Assembly (NCBI RefSeq): GCF_910594005.1
Contig: NC_057832.1
Location: 100,079,152-100,143,151, forward strand
Length of the DNA: 64,000 nucleotides
From: Cervus elaphus
Lineage: Eukaryota; Chordata; Mammalia; Artiodactyla; Cervidae
Direction of reading: 5' to 3'
Below, piece by piece: positions 13,079 to 25,629 of this stretch; the stretch's first letter is position 1; the number at the start of each line of letters is the position of its first letter. The notes under the pieces were generated by a model. It saw only the letters and a program-made list of their open reading frames with translations, did no database searches and had not been told where the DNA came from. Made by a program: the position numbers and the translations under genes.

Positions 13079-13285
13079 GTTATTGTTGTTGTTTAGCCAT
13101 ATCCAACTCTTTGCCACCCCATGGATTGTAGCCTGCCAGGTTCTTCTGTCCATGGGATTTCCCAAGAAAAAAATACTTGAGTGGGTTGCCATTTCCTTTT
13201 CCAGGGGACCTTCCCCACCCTGGGATCAAACCTGCATCTCCTGCATTGGCAGGCAGGTTCTTTACCACTGAGCCAGCAGGGAAGA
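13079..13285 (-). mobile_element. Bov-tA SINE
   Basis: Reverse copy: Bov-A part (CCATGGATTGTAGCCTGCCA) followed by the tRNA-derived head (TTTACCACTGAGCCAGCAGG). Flanked by 11-bp duplications GCAATGGCTTT (13068) and GCAGTGGCTTT (13286) with one mismatch. Confidence 0.88.
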
Positions 13286-13679
13286 GCAGTGGCTTTTGCT
13301 CTGAGGACAGTTCTTCAAGCAAAGTAGGGGTTTTGTTGGAGGGAGGATTGAGCAGACAGTGGACCTGGGATTGGAGAGAGTGTGAATGCAAAGCAGAGCT
13401 TTAGGTAATGGATTTCCACAGCAGATTGGATGAGGTGGATGGAATGTGGGGAGAAGAAGAAAGTGAGCTCCACTGAAGACTGAGGTATGTTAAATGACTG
13501 TACCCTCAAAATACAGCCTTCCTTATTTTGGAAAAACTGGGTTTTTTCCTCCACTTCTAAAGAGAAACCTGTCTGTGAGTATACCACATACCTGCAGAGA
13601 CCCACAGTCAAACATATCTCCCATTTGGAGGTTTGGAGACAGAGTAATACAACTGTGGAGGAAACCTGTTATCTTGAAG

Positions 13680-13908
13680 AGCAGACTCATTGGAAAAGAC
13701 CCTGATGCTGAGAAAGATGTAGAAGGCAAAAGGAGAAGGGGGTGGCAGAGGATGAGATGGGTAGATAGCATCACTGACTCAATGGACATGAATTTGAGCA
13801 AACTCTGGGAGATAGTAGAGGGCAGAGGAACCTGGAGTGCTGCTGAACCTGGGATGCTCGGTTGGGTCGCAAAGAGTCAGACACTACTGAGCGACTGGAC
13901 AACAAGAA
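13680..13908 (+). mobile_element. BovB/ART2A-related 3' fragment
   Basis: TTGGAAAAGACCCTGATGCT through ACTCAATGGACATGA and ending CGCAAAGAGTCAGACAC-ACT, the BovB-derived 3' module. The 147-codon open frame over it is not a gene. Confidence 0.85.
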
Positions 13909-14152
13909 CAAAACTTGAAAAAAGATTAATAAGCTGAATAAATGAAACAGCTGACTATGGAAATAGAGATACTGAGGAAGCAGAATGGAACTTGAGGAAG
14001 TTCTGATCACAGCAGGTTCCCTCAGAGTCAAGAGAAAATTGGGTTTACAAATAAAAAGATAACTGCTGTGCAGAAAAAAAGGAGTGGTTAAAGAATTAGT
14101 TCCAACTGAAATTTGATTGCTGAAATAAAATGCAGTTAGTTAAACAGTACAC

Positions 14153-14336
14153 AGCTGCTGCTGCTGCTAAGTCGCTTCAGTCGTGTCTGACTCTGTGCAG
14201 CCCCATAGACGGCAGCCCACCAGGCTCCCCCGTCCCTGGGATTCTCCAGGCAAGAACACTGGAGTGGGTTGCCATTTCCTTCTCCAAAGCATTAAAGTGA
14301 AAAGTGAAAGTGAAGTCGCTCAGTTGTGTCTGACTC
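14153..14336 (-). mobile_element. Bov-A2 SINE, second monomer truncated
   Basis: Starts (CTG)n AAGTCGCTTCAGTCGTGTC, one full Bov-A monomer, then the linker AAAGTGAAAAGTGAAAGTGA, and stops a few bases into monomer two. Confidence 0.88.
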
Positions 14337-14839
14337 AAATAGCACACAGACTTAAGACCAATTTTTACAAAATTAAAGTAGGGGAAATTTACAGACCATA
14401 AAGCAACAGGACAAAAAGAGAAAGTACATGAGGAAAATTATGCTATTAGGATAGATCTAAGTGATCCAGTATCTATTTTATAGAGGTACATATGGAAAGA
14501 CAGTGAAAGAGAAAATATAAAGAAATAAGGAATATTGCCCTATGCTGAAGAAAGACTGAGTTTTCAAGTATAAAGAGCCCACCAGGGAACAAGCTAGAGA
14601 AATGTAAAAGCAAAAAGCATCTATCCGTACATTACTGAACTAGTTATGATTCCAAAGATGAAAAACAGGCTACATAGGAAGACTCAAGACTAAGAATCAG
14701 ACTGGTTTTGGATGCAACATGGTTTTCTAGAAAATAAGTGCCTTCAGTGTTCTGAGGGAAAAGTATTTTGAACACAGAACTGTACGTAGCCTCACTAATA
14801 TTTGAATGTTTAAATAGGGGTCAAAATAAATAAGGACTC

Positions 14840-16170
14840 CGAAAGTAGGTGAACCACCTTTTTTGAGAAAAATACTTGAAGAGGTATTCCCAGTAAAATG
14901 GAAAACAAATCCAAGAAAGAGGAAGATTTGGACACAAGAAGTGGTGATGTGTGAAAAACACAGTAAAACTTTTAGAGTTACATTGAAATACAGGGACTGT
15001 GAAGCCTGGTATAATTGATAACAAAAGATTTCTAAACACACAGAATAATAATAAAAAATACATATGTATATGTATGTATGTGTGTATATATATATATGAA
15101 ATATTCTCCAACATTTCAGATGATTAAAATAATAAACTAGGGAGAAAGTAAAACTGTGCTGAAGATCTTATAATTTATTGTTTTAGAATTTATAGGTATA
15201 ATATATACTTATTAAAATTAAAATAATATGGAAATATATAGGGTGAAAAATGAATGTCCTTATCTCAAGCATATATAACAAATTTGTACAAATCAATCAG
15301 AAAAAGACATCTCAGTACAAGAATGTATAAAAGACTTGAGCAGGCACTTCTCAAAAGGATTAATCCAGTTGGCCAGTAAACAAGAAAAGGTGCTCCACCT
15401 CATTAGTAATGAGATAAATGCATATTAAAACCATGGTGAGCTAGGTCTACAAGAATTGCTAAATTAAAAGGACTGAAGACATTAATAATAAATAATTTGT
15501 AAACAGGCCTTATCTAGTAAAGATTTTCATAGCTTGTGATTTCAGAAATTCCATTTCTACTTTTATAGCCAACAAATATAGGTCTCTATACACCTGAAAA
15601 CACGTACAAAAGTGTTTATAGCAACATTAAGAACTGCTGATTTGAACAAGCCAAATGTCCATTCACGCAACATAGACTGGGTAAATTGTGGTATGTATTC
15701 ATACAAAGACAGACACTATTTGGCAGTGGAAATGAACAGACCACCTCTAAGCCCAACAACATGGATGAATCTCAGAAACACAATAGTGAATGAAAGATCC
15801 CAGGAAGAAAACATACTATATTATTCTATACAAATACACTTTAAAACTAGGCCAAAATAAACAGGACTGTTTAGAGATGCGTACTTAGGTATAATCAAGC
15901 TGTTAAAGCAAGTTTTATGATTGCTATAAAATATTAGGAAATAGGTTTTCTCTAAAAGTGAAGCCAATGGGATGGAGAGAGTTGTAATCAAAAGGGGCAG
16001 GTAAGGGGGCATCTATGTGCTGGCAATATTCTATTTTTGGACCTAGATGATGGTTCCATGTTACCTTTCTGATAAATTTGTTAAACTATACATTTGTAAT
16101 TATGTATGTCTTATATTTGACATGTCTTATGACATGTCTATACATGTCTTATATTTCACAATAAAAGAAC
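14840..16170 (+). mobile_element. Old L1 sequence (ORF2 end and 3' UTR), decayed
   Basis: GGCACTTCTCAAAAGGATTA, AACACGTACAAAAGTGTTTATA and GCAACATTAAGAACTGC are in L1 order, ending near TATATTTCACAATAAAAGAA. An AT-rich TATG/TA microsatellite lies at 15058-15100. The left boundary is uncertain. Confidence 0.55.
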
Positions 16171-16439
16171 TTAAAGAAGCAAGATGCCATTTCACATCTT
16201 TACTCCTCACCTTATTCCCCTTCCCAGAAGTAACCACTGTTAATAGCCAAGTTTCTTTCCAGGCCTCGTTTATTCTTAGTATTGTTAGACAAATACAAAT
16301 TTATGGGTTTTAAAAGAATATTAGGGGGTAACAGTATGTAGATCTCCTGAGGAAAAAAAGAAACCTTGATTATTTCAGTAAGATTAGGTAAGTGGGAAAA
16401 TGAAACAATAAGAAAGCATGACAAATATTTAAGAACTGT

Positions 16440-17040
16440 GTATATATATATGTATATAAGATGGCAGGGGTAATATAAAGAAAATCAAGATCAAATTGGG
16501 TTTATCTGTGGAATGTAGTACTTTAAAAGGTTAAAAGAAACAATTTGATTTTTCTGTTATCAAAAAACATTTAATAAAATTTGATACTCAATGTGTTCAT
16601 TTTATTAAAATCCATCAAACTATACTCTTATGATATCTGCCCTTTTCTGTATATACATTTTAATAAAGACTATTTTAAATCATACTCATTCCTGGTTAAG
16701 AAATGTAGACATCCAGGAATAAAAGTAAGTTTGTTTTACTGATGGACTATCTATAAGAAACCAATTGCAAATTTCATATATAATGGTGAAACATTACCAA
16801 TATCCTCACTGAAAAAGTGAAAACTGAGACAGAAATGGCCATTGTCATCTCCACCATTCAACCTTGTTCTGAAGGTTTCAGCCAATACAATAAAAGATGG
16901 AGGGGGAAAAAAGGTATGTATATTAGAAAGAAAGAGCTGCAAATTGCCATTAATAACAGGATGATTATCTACTATAAAATTCAAGATAATTAACTAATGA
17001 TAGCTAATACTAGAATTTAGAAAATTAGATAAAATTTAAA
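16440..17040. repeat. AT-rich old L1-like fragment
   Basis: Low-complexity AT-rich sequence with L1-like phrasing (AAACATTTAATAAAATTTGA, GGTTTCAGCCAATACAATAA). I cannot fix its extent. Confidence 0.35.
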
Positions 17041-17075
17041 CTTTAAAGATGAATTACTTTCCTGTATATTAACAA

Positions 17076-17247
17076 TTGCCTGAGTGCTTTCCTGGTGGCT
17101 CAGACGGTAAAGAATCTGCCTGCAATGTGGGAGACCTGGGTTCCATCCCTGGGTTGGGAAGATCCCCTGGAGAAGGAAACGGCAACCCACTCCAGTATTC
17201 TTGCCTGGGACATCCCATGGACAAGGAGCCTGGTGGGCTACAGACCA
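17076..17247 (+). mobile_element. Bov-tA SINE with perfect 11-bp target duplication
   Basis: tRNA head (TTTCCTGGTGGCTCAGACGG) plus Bov-A body, truncated after GGGCTACAGACC. Flanked by exact TATATTAACAA at 17065-17075 and 17248-17258. Confidence 0.9.
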
Positions 17248-17267
17248 TATATTAACAACCAATTAAA

Positions 17268-17574
17268 AAATCAAACCAGTCAATCCTAAAGGCAATCAGT
17301 CCTGAATACTCATTGGAAGGACTGATGCTGAAGCTGAAGCTCTAATACTTTGGCCACCTGATGTGAAGAACTCATTGGAAAAGACCCTGATGCTGGGCAA
17401 GATTGAAGCAGGAGGAGAAGGGGACGACAGAGGATGAGATGATTGGATGGTATCACCGACTCAATGGACATGAGTTTGAGCAAGCTCCCAGAGTTGGTGA
17501 TGGACAGAGAAGCCTGGTGTGCTGCAGTTATTGGGGTTGCAAAGAGTCAGACGTGACTGAACAACTGAACTGAA
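17268..17574 (+). mobile_element. BovB LINE 3' fragment
   Basis: Begins in the BovB wording TCAAACCAGTCAATCCTAAA, continues through GGCCACCTGATGTGAAGAAC and ends in the Bov-A-like tail TTGCAAAGAGTCAGACGTGA followed by CTGAACTGAA. Confidence 0.88.
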
Positions 17575-17719
17575 TTAAAAAATAAAAGATGTCTATTAAC
17601 AGTTGTACAGAAAATTTTACTTAGGAATAAAAAATAAGAAAACTGAAAGCATACTGATGATACAAAAAGATGAGGATAAATGGCTAGAGATTATATTCCT
17701 TTATGGGTCATCTCAAAAT

Positions 17720-18420
17720 CTTCAAGAGACTTCCTTAAAATTGAGCTTTTATTTTTACGTAATTTCAGACTTACAGAGCAGTTACAAAAATGATAAAATT
17801 TTCCTGTATTCTTTACCTGGATCCCGCAGGTGTTAACATTTGATCACATTTGCTTTATCCTGCTCCCTCTTTTCTTTTTCTTCTCCCCTTTCTCCCTTCT
17901 CTATCTATAATACATATGCATATACATACTGTTTTTCTGTTTGAATCATTTGAGATTAAGCTGCAGACTCAATGCTCCTTTACCCCTAAATATTTTGGTG
18001 TCTGTTCCTGGAACACAGATACTCTCTTGTGTAATTGCAGAACAAGTATTAAAATTGAGAAATTAACACTATAAATAATGGGCTGAATTAACACTATTAT
18101 CAGATTTACAGACCTCATTTTGGATTTTGCTAGTTCTTCCAAAAATGTCCTTTATAGTAAAATAAAACCCCTGATCACGTGTTGCATTCAGTTCTCATAT
18201 ATCTTTAGCCTTAATATTGATATTCTTGAACAGTACAGACTAGTCATATTGTAGTATGTCCTTCAGTTTGGCTTTCTCTCATGTTTTTTTCATGATTACA
18301 TTCAGCTTATACATTTTGAGCTGGAATACCAACTGAAGTAATATTGTGTTCATTTCATTGCATGTGGTGTTGATTTATACCATTACTGGTGATGTGAACT
18401 TTGATCACCTGGATAAGATG
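17720..18420 (-). mobile_element. Old antisense LINE 3'-UTR
   Basis: CAGACTTACAGAGCAGTTAC through GGATCCCGCAGGTGTTAAC and TGATCACGTGTTGCATTCAG, familiar in old L1 3' regions in reverse. Boundaries approximate. Confidence 0.5.
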
Positions 18421-19030
18421 GTATCTGCCCAAGGGGCCTCATAGATTTTAACATACAGATTCTAAAACCCAATGCAAGAGGACATGGAGAAAACTAGCTG
18501 AGAAGTTTTGAAAAAGAGTAACAGCGGGGAATTTGTCCCATTAGATGTTAAGATACTTCAGAGCTGTCATAATTAAAACAGTGTAGTAATGGTACAGGTA
18601 TTAATAAATAGCAAGACTGAACAGAGCTGAGAAACCCAGGCCAATATGTAGTGACAGCTATCACAAGCACGCTTTGCTCAGCACTTGAACTCATGGCAGC
18701 ACCAGTGTCTGTCAGACCAAGTTTCTTTTATTGCCGCCAAATTACACTGAAGATTACTCTGCTCTTAGAAGTCAGATCTTAATAAAGTCTTACACAGGGT
18801 ATGGAAGCCCTGCAGTAAGAGACACTTACATAACCAAGAATATTGTGTGTTAATGGATGGCCTTTGCCTGAGCAACTTGGACTCTACGAGTAGTAAAAAG
18901 GCCTGCCTGCCAGTCAGAGGTGGGAGCCAGCTGGCACAGTCCAGGCTTCCAAGTGTACAACAGAAGACCTGTCTTCTCAGGTAGAGGTAATGGTAGGCTT
19001 TATATTTGGAAAGAAGTAACCAGTTAAATT

Positions 19031-19168
19031 GGTTGGATGTCATCAGGGACTCAATGGACATGAGTTTGAGCAAGCTCTGGGAGATGGTGAAGGACAGGGA
19101 AGCCTGGCGTGCTGCAGTCCATGGGGTTGCAGACAGTTGGACACAACTGAGCGACTGAACAACAGCAG
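19031..19168 (+). mobile_element. BovB/ART2A-related 3' fragment
   Basis: GGTTGGATGTCATCAGGGAC to GAGCGACTGAACAACAGCAG; the terminal part of the BovB-derived module only. Confidence 0.85.
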
Positions 19169-19780
19169 CCAGTTAAATTAAACTGAATTCATCCTTTAAG
19201 CTCTATGGTATTTATAACTGGTTAGTGCTTTTAGAAGTAAAGGTCCTAATTTTTTTTTTAATAGTGACCTTACCACAAATGTTTCATAGCACATCAAGAG
19301 GTGGCTTCATCTTGTAAGTGATAGGCTTATTCAGCTAAAATGTTATATTCTGTTTGCAAGCTTTTGCATTTAAGAGTGTGTGGTGTCTTTGTGTTGATTG
19401 TATGCATTCTTAAAGAGCAAAAGATTTTGTGTCCATGGTGATTAGACCTGGATATTGAGATTTTCCTAATTCTACTCTAGAACTTGTCAGTGTGGTATAC
19501 AGTAAAGACCAAAAGGGTAATGGTACATATGGACACGACTGAAGTGACTTAGCATGCATACACTACTCTAGCTTCAAAGACAGCTTTTCAGTTCAGTGTT
19601 GGAGGGATAGCTTTCCATAAGGGGTTCAGGGACAATAGCCTATCCATTTTGTGAGAAATATTAGTGCCCTACCTCATAAAATATACAAAAATATGTTTTG
19701 AATGTATTCAGGTTCTGAATATGAAAAACCAAAACTAAAAAATTATTAGAAATAAATGAAAATAGTAATCTTACAATATA

Positions 19781-20000
19781 ATTATGCTTTCCAGGTGGCA
19801 CAGTAGTAAAAGAATCCTGCCTGCCAGTGCAAGAGACGCAGGTTTAATCCCTGGCTCAGGAAGATCCCTGGAGTAGGAAATGGCAACCCACTCCAGTACT
19901 CTTGCCTGGAAAATTCCACGGACAGAGGAGCCTGGTGGGCTACAGTCCATGGGATCGTAAAGAGTCAGATATGACTGAACAAGAGCACAAGGGCACAAGG
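19781..20000 (+). mobile_element. Bov-tA SINE
   Basis: CTTTCCAGGTGGCACAGTAG head, Bov-A body and tail AGTCAGATATGACTGAACAA. Flanked by near-duplicates AATCTTACAATATA (19767) and AATCTTATAATGTA (20001). Confidence 0.88.
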
Positions 20001-20079
20001 AATCTTATAATGTAAGATGTAAAGCAAATGAGCCTTTTGTTGCTGTTGTTGCAAAGGAGCCTTAAAAGATTGAGAGATT

Positions 20080-20480
20080 CAGTTGTACAAAAACTTCCAT
20101 ATGTTAAAAGATACCGTAAATAAAATTAAAAGACCAGAGTAGGCTGGAAGAAAGAAATAGAACAAATAAATAATTTCTACAAATCTGTGAGAAGACAATA
20201 CAGTAGATAAAGTGGACAAAGGATATATGATCAGGCAGTTCCCCAAAGAAGTACAAATGGGCTGATAAACATGTGATAATCAGGGAAATGCAAATTGGTT
20301 TGATACCCATCACATTGGCACAAACTAAAAAGGTTGAAGAGGGCATGAAGAAATAGGCACTTCTATACACTATTGCTGGGTGTATACATTGTTTCAGTCT
20401 TATTGAAAAGCAGTATAGCTCAGTTATAACCCTGTTGCATCTGTGACAACTTTAAGTGTATATTCCTTTGACCCCAGACC
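20080..20480 (+). mobile_element. Old L1 ORF2-end fragment
   Basis: AGTGGACAAAGGATATATGA, GATAATCAGGGAAATGCAAA and CACTATTGCTGGGTGTATAC are in the usual order of L1 ORF2 3' sequence. Confidence 0.7.
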
Positions 20481-20658
20481 CAAAGAAATCTTTAGTTACT
20501 GACTAGAGAGAAAGAATAGTTAACTCTTTACTCCCAGCCCTAGGACTTCTTGATGGGATGTTTAATATTTATCAAACATTGATCAGATGCTCTTAACTCA
20601 GCAGTTTTATTTGCATAGATAATGGCATTATTTACAGAAGCCAGCAATTGAACTAGAC

Positions 20659-20957
20659 CAGTGCTCTTGATAGAAATATTATGTAAGCCACAAAATTTTA
20701 AATTTTCTAGTAGCCTTATGAAAAAAGTAAAAAACAGGTGACATTAATCTTAATTTTTATTTGATCAGGAGATCAAAAATATCACTTCAACCTATATTCA
20801 GATATAAAAATTAGTAACTTTACATTCATTTTTGGATACTAAGTCTGTTAAATCCAGGGAGCATTTTACAATTAAAGCTTAACTCAGTTTGGACCAGCCT
20901 CATTTCAGATGCTTGGTAGTCATATGTGGCTAGCGGCCACTGTGTTGGACAGCACAG
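20659..20957. mobile_element. hAT-like non-autonomous element
   Basis: Starts CAGTGCTC and ends TTGGACAGCACAG, imperfect inverted ends, with the body phrase CATATGTGGCTAGCGGCCAC. A related partial copy lies at 62600-62740. Confidence 0.5.
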
Positions 20958-20999
20958 GGATAACTCTCAGCCCCAGAGGACAGAAAGGAATGATCTTAT

Positions 21000-21075
21000 C
21001 ATTGTATCCTTAGCACCTAGTACAGTACCTGCCATATAGCAGGCGCCCAGTAATATTTTTGGCTACTAATAAATG
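21000..21075 (+). repeat. L2 LINE 3' terminus
   Basis: TCCTTAGCACCTAGTACAGT then ACCTGCCATATAGCAGGCGC, the conserved L2 end. Confidence 0.7.
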
Positions 21076-21849
21076 GATAAATATAAAGTCATCTTTTCAT
21101 TGACTTCTCAACCTTTAATCATATAAGTTATATTTGTCTCAAAAATAGTTGGCAGTAAACATAAAATGGAATGACTTCTCTGCTGTGCAGTCATTTAGAG
21201 AAAATCCTGGAATATACTATATGTCTTTTCATATCTGCTCAAAAGCAGTTTCAAAAATTTCTGTTGGTTCCAGGTAATAAAGCAAATGACACTATGGAGA
21301 ATCTTAGAGTTCCTGTCTGTTGACCATAGCAACTGTTGAGGTTTTTTTTCATTAAATTTGTCTTGCTAATTCTTAGACGCATTTATGTTTTAAGAAGACC
21401 ATTGCATAATCCAATTCCTGTCCCCAAAATTGTATCTCATTCTAAGTACAGTATCAAAGTCCAGTGAGAGCTGTATACTGTTTTGATCATTCCCGCTACT
21501 GTTAACTTTGACCTGAAGTTAATATCAATGAAACTTCTAGTGTCTGTTATACATCTCTGCTTTAGATGTTGTGGTGATACAGAAATAATTGCTATATGTG
21601 ATTTTTGCCCTTTATTTGGAGAAGAAAAATATTAATGAAATGAATAGAGAAAAATTAAAATTTGTAAATTTGTTCAGTAGTTCCTGTGTTCCTTAGGCCT
21701 GGTAATAGAAAGGTAAATACAAATACATTCTGTTTCCCTCAAATAGTTTATTGCCTCCTAGGAAGATGCATATATTAACCAATAAACATAGTTTAACAAA
21801 ATAGCAAGTATAATAAATCTGTGAAGTACAGAAATATTATTCCTTCATA

Positions 21850-21965
21850 CAAAGCAAGCTGAGACTCAGTGAGGGTCAGTGACTTGTTCAAGGAAGCAGT
21901 TAGAACCTGGATTCAAATCTAGATATTTATAGAAGTTATTGCTCTTCCTTCCACACCACATTTTC
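21850..21965 (-). repeat. MIR SINE
   Basis: Reverse MIR wording: GAGACTCAGTGAGGGTCAGT, GACTTGTTCAAGGAAGCAGT, CCTGGATTCAAATC. Confidence 0.75.
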
Positions 21966-22160
21966 TGCTTCAAGATTTTTAGAAATAGAAATTTAGCTCT
22001 TCACTTGAGATAAATCATAGCTCATGAGTAAACTCCAAACTGATTATAGTTTGTGTAATATTATATTTATTATGTACTTATCTAGTTATCGTGTAGTCAT
22101 CTTATTAATTGTCCACGTCTGTCCTAATAATTTGAGTGGTGTGGCAGTAAGGGCCACAAG

Positions 22161-22280
22161 TTTTCTTTTTTTGGCCGTGCCACACAGCTTGCAGGATCTC
22201 AGTTTCCTGACCAGGGATTGAAGCTGGGCCGTGGCAGTGAAAGCCCAGGATCTTAACCACTAGGCCACCAGGGAACTCCC
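22161..22280 (-). mobile_element. CHR-type tRNA SINE
   Basis: TTTTTTTGGCCGTGCCACAC at the left and GGCCACCAGGGAACTCCC at the right; reverse orientation. Confidence 0.87.
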
Positions 22281-22377
22281 AGGGCCATAGAGTTTTTGTT
22301 TTTGCCATAGAGTTTAATTGATGAGACAGCTATATGGACTGAGCTCTGAGGTCTTGCCACACCAGACATTGAAGGCT

Positions 22378-22647
22378 GCTGCTGCTAAGTCGCTTCAGTC
22401 GTGCCCGACTCTGTGCGACCCCACAGATGGCAGCCCACCAGGCTCCTCCATCCCTGGGATTCTCCAGGCAAGAACACTGGAGTGGGTTGCCATTTCCTTC
22501 TCCAATGCATGAAAGTGAAAAGTGAAAGTGAAGTCGCTCAGTCGTGTCTGACTCTTAGCGACCCCATGGACTGCAACCTACCAGGCTCCTCCGTCCATGG
22601 GAGTTTCCGGGCAAGAGGACTGGAGTGGGGTGCCGTTGCCTTCTCCG
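22378..22647 (-). mobile_element. Bov-A2 SINE, full length, 11-bp target duplication
   Basis: Two Bov-A monomers separated by the AAAGTGAAAAGTGAAAGTGA linker. Exact flanking CATTGAAGGCT at 22367-22377 and 22648-22658. Confidence 0.92.
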
Positions 22648-23267
22648 CATTGAAGGCTAGGTAGACCAGGTCAAGGGCTAAGGGAAGGACTCGGCTTTCC
22701 AAGCAAAGAGACAGACTTAAACAGGCAGGAGTGTGAAGGAGCAGGGAAGGCTCTGAAATGCTGTTTGAGAACTTCTCAGGACCTACAGGTTGGACTTGAG
22801 TGATTCGATGGCCCTGGTTTGTTCATTTGGCTTTTAGTTTTTCTAGGTCTGTGCAGTTTCATTTCAGTTCTTGTTTCAAAGCATACCGTAGGAAGTAGGA
22901 TTTTGATTTTAAAAAAATATATGTGAGGCCTGTATTAGGCTGGTAATGTTTATATAACAGTGTTTATTAGGTGTCCAGCATTGTCATAAATACTAATGTT
23001 ATACTAGTATCCGTTCGTAATACATGAAAGTAGATAAGTCTTTAGGATAACAGACAACCTAGTACCTTACTCCATCCAGTGTATATTTAATCATCTTTGG
23101 TTCTATAGCTTTGTAAGGATTTGTGTAGACTGGTACAAAAATTGTAAGGATAGTAGAAATAATATAAATCTGGGGGTTTTTTACTCTAAAATAATCGAAG
23201 TAACTTCTAGTGAACTAGCTGACAATTTAAACTTAAGAGAGCTTGCAAATACAGATTGTAGAAACAG

Positions 23268-23388
23268 CTTTTTTTTTTTTTTTAATTGTATTGTTTGTGG
23301 GATCTTAGTTTCCCAATGAGGGATGAAACCTGGGGCCCCAGCAGTGAAAGTACTGAATCCTAACCACTGGACCACCAGGGAATTCCCT
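23268..23388 (-). mobile_element. CHR-type tRNA SINE
   Basis: T-run, then GGATCTTAGTTTCCCAATGA, ending ACCACCAGGGAATTCCCTG; reverse orientation. Confidence 0.85.
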
Positions 23389-24047
23389 GAAATAGCTTTT
23401 CTTAATAAAGTTCTTAATAGGATGAAAGATGCTCTTTAAGATAAGTATAGGGATATTCTTTGTTAACTACCATAATGCCTGGAGTGGTGTTTAAATTCTA
23501 AACTTCACTATAACTCTTTGAAAGCCAGTTTTCTTTTTAAGTATATAATTATATATTGTAGAAAAGTCACAGGTTTTATGTATGTGTATTTTTATTTATA
23601 CATGACTCATTCACATTTGTGATTATATTTATGTAGTTCTCTAATACTTTCAGTTTAATTTAGTTGGCCTGTGTTTTTCCTCCTCTAAGAAAATAGAAAA
23701 TTCGTCCTTTTAGCTTTTGGATTTTTAAACCCTTCCTCCTCCTTTTCTTGAAAATTCCGTCACCAGCCATTTTCTCAAGTTTATGATGCTGTTTTGCTTC
23801 CCTTGGGAAAAATCCTTTTACAGTTATCAAAATTTGAAAATAGTTCTATGAAATAGAAATGGAGACTAGCTCCTTAAAGTCCTAAGTAGTATGTGTGAAC
23901 ATATAAAATAACCTAGTTTAAAAAAAGTGCATCCACATCATAAATTTTCCCTGATTACCTTTTAAAGATAAAATGCTTGTTACCAAATTTTGTGTGTACT
24001 TTTAATCTGCTGGGCCACCTGTGGAAAACTGTCCTCTTCTCTCCTAG

Positions 24048-24269
24048 GCCACAGACCTCCACCAGCACGAAGTGGACATCGTTGTGTGGCAGATAATACC
24101 AATCTGTATGTGTTTGGAGGTTATAACCCAGATTATGATGAATCAGGAGGGCCAGATAATGAAGACTATCCTCTCTTCAGGGAGCTTTGGAGGTATCATT
24201 TTGCTACAGGAGTATGGCACCAGATGGGCACAGATGGCTACATGCCCCGAGAATTGGCATCTATGTCAC
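24048..24269 (+). CDS. KLHDC10: KLHDC10 exon 3 (kelch repeat 1)
   Basis: A 222-bp exon with acceptor CTCCTAG and donor GTGAGT. Two bases complete a Gly codon, 73 codons follow, and one base begins a Leu codon. It encodes visible residues 30-104: a Pro-rich lead-in (HRPPPARSG), a kelch blade with the hydrophobic strand and diglycine (LYVFGG), an acidic insert (DYDESGGPDNEDYP), then the Trp-containing strands LWRYHFATGVWHQM. The insert between the diglycine and the next strand is longer than in an average kelch repeat, which is typical of this protein. The open frame that runs upstream from 23990 is intronic. Confidence 0.97.
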
Positions 24270-25629
24270 GTGAGTGCAAGCAGTTCTGAACTTTGGGCTT
24301 TATGAAACATCTCAGAGGTCTGGTTCAATGTTAGGTGTTTTTCTTGTTAATGATTTTTAAGAATACTAAATCATAATAGTAATATGATTAAGCCCTGTTA
24401 ATGGGTAGACTCTCACTATGATAATACTATATAGCATTGTATTCAGAATCAATTGTGAGTTGGATCATCCTGAGTTTGAATTTAGCTGTATGTCACGTAC
24501 TTGCCTAATGATTTTTCACTTCTAGTTCCTTACCCATAAAATGGAATTAATATCTCAGAGGGTACAACATAAAGTATCATATATAAGCCTGGCAAAATGT
24601 AGTAGAAGATCAACAAATGGCGTTTACAGCTGTTGAGCAAAGTGCTTCACATACGTGGTATCTCACATGCATCTCTATGGCGCCAGCACTGGAATTCTTG
24701 CCATGTACAGATGAGGAGACGGAGGCTTCAGAGAGGCCCTGAGGACAGTGGCTGTGAGTGCAGGCTCTGGAGCCAGACTGCCTGGGATTGAACCCTAGCT
24801 CGACAAGGTCCTTTTTAGAAAACCTTCAACAAGTTATTTAAACCTTTCACCACTTTCTATTTCATCATCTATAAAAATGAAGAAGAGAATAATAGTTCCT
24901 ACCTCATAGGGTTGTTGGAAAAATTAATTTAAAGAGATTAAATAACTTTCCTGAGGTCACATAAGACTTAAAACCCAGCTTTCACTGTCTCTAGAGCTCC
25001 TGCTGTTGACTCTAACACTATCAATTGAAGAATTGGTTAAAAAAAAATCATTGAAGTGATACAGTAGCTGTATTTTCAGAATATTTGCCATAAGAGAAAG
25101 AATATACAAGTGTGTTTGATGACAGGAACAGAAAGTTGCCAGCAGGATATTCATGTTCTTTTTATCAGGTGTAGGATTAAGATGACAGAAACTATAATTT
25201 AACATGTAGCGATCATTCCCCTAGAAAAAAACAGAATGATCCTTTTATCCCTTCATCCTGAGTCCCACTGGGTCTTTGCTAAGGCAAAGATGAGCCTTCA
25301 TTTTCTTCTGCTCTACTGTGTACTTGAACTGTGTTAAGCAGCAGTGGTGGATTGTAGTTCATATCATTCTGTATTGTTATATACCGTGTTTCATGAATTC
25401 CAAAAATGTGCATTGAATACATGTCACGTATCAAAGAGTGAGCCATGTGATGTAGTGTGAATTAGATCTTTTTCTGTAGAACTTACAGTAGTTATATGTC
25501 AGTGGTTTGAGCTATTTTCTGAAAGCATTAAAGCAGACATTTTTTAGTTTCTCTGATATCCTGGGTTAATGTGGGAGTACCATGCAAGTAGCCAGTACGA
25601 AAATGAAATTCATGCTTCTTCTTTCCCAG
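24270..25629 (+). other. KLHDC10 intron 3
   Basis: 1360 bp, from GTGAGT to TTTCCCAG. It holds a MIR-type repeat at about 24625-24960. The rest (24300-24600 and 24960-25600) shows no element that I recognise. Confidence 0.8.
24625..24960 (+). repeat. MIR SINEs (two adjacent pieces)
   Basis: 24680-24740 carries GATGAGGAGACGGAGGCTTC (antisense-type MIR end). 24745-24960 carries GCTCTGGAGCCAGACTGCCT and the rest of a MIR in sense orientation. Confidence 0.75.

Larger units (their letters stand above)
8912..24047 (+). other. KLHDC10 intron 2 (15.1 kb)
   Basis: The largest intron in the window, bounded by GTGGGT and CTCCTAG. It is filled with old L1 fragments, MIR/L2, a hAT-type element and about a dozen ruminant SINE or BovB-derived copies, listed separately. 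Stretches such as 18480-19030, 21080-21850 and 22660-23260 contain nothing I can assign. Open frames here are either SINE sequence or chance. Confidence 0.8.

Noticed and set aside
13494..13937. 147-codon frame in intron 2
   Set aside because: Its second half is a BovB/ART2A repeat and the first half shows no family.
24270..24305. Read-through of exon 3 to a stop at 24287
   Set aside because: A strong GTGAGT donor at 24270 and exact protein continuity into exon 4 show that this is intron.
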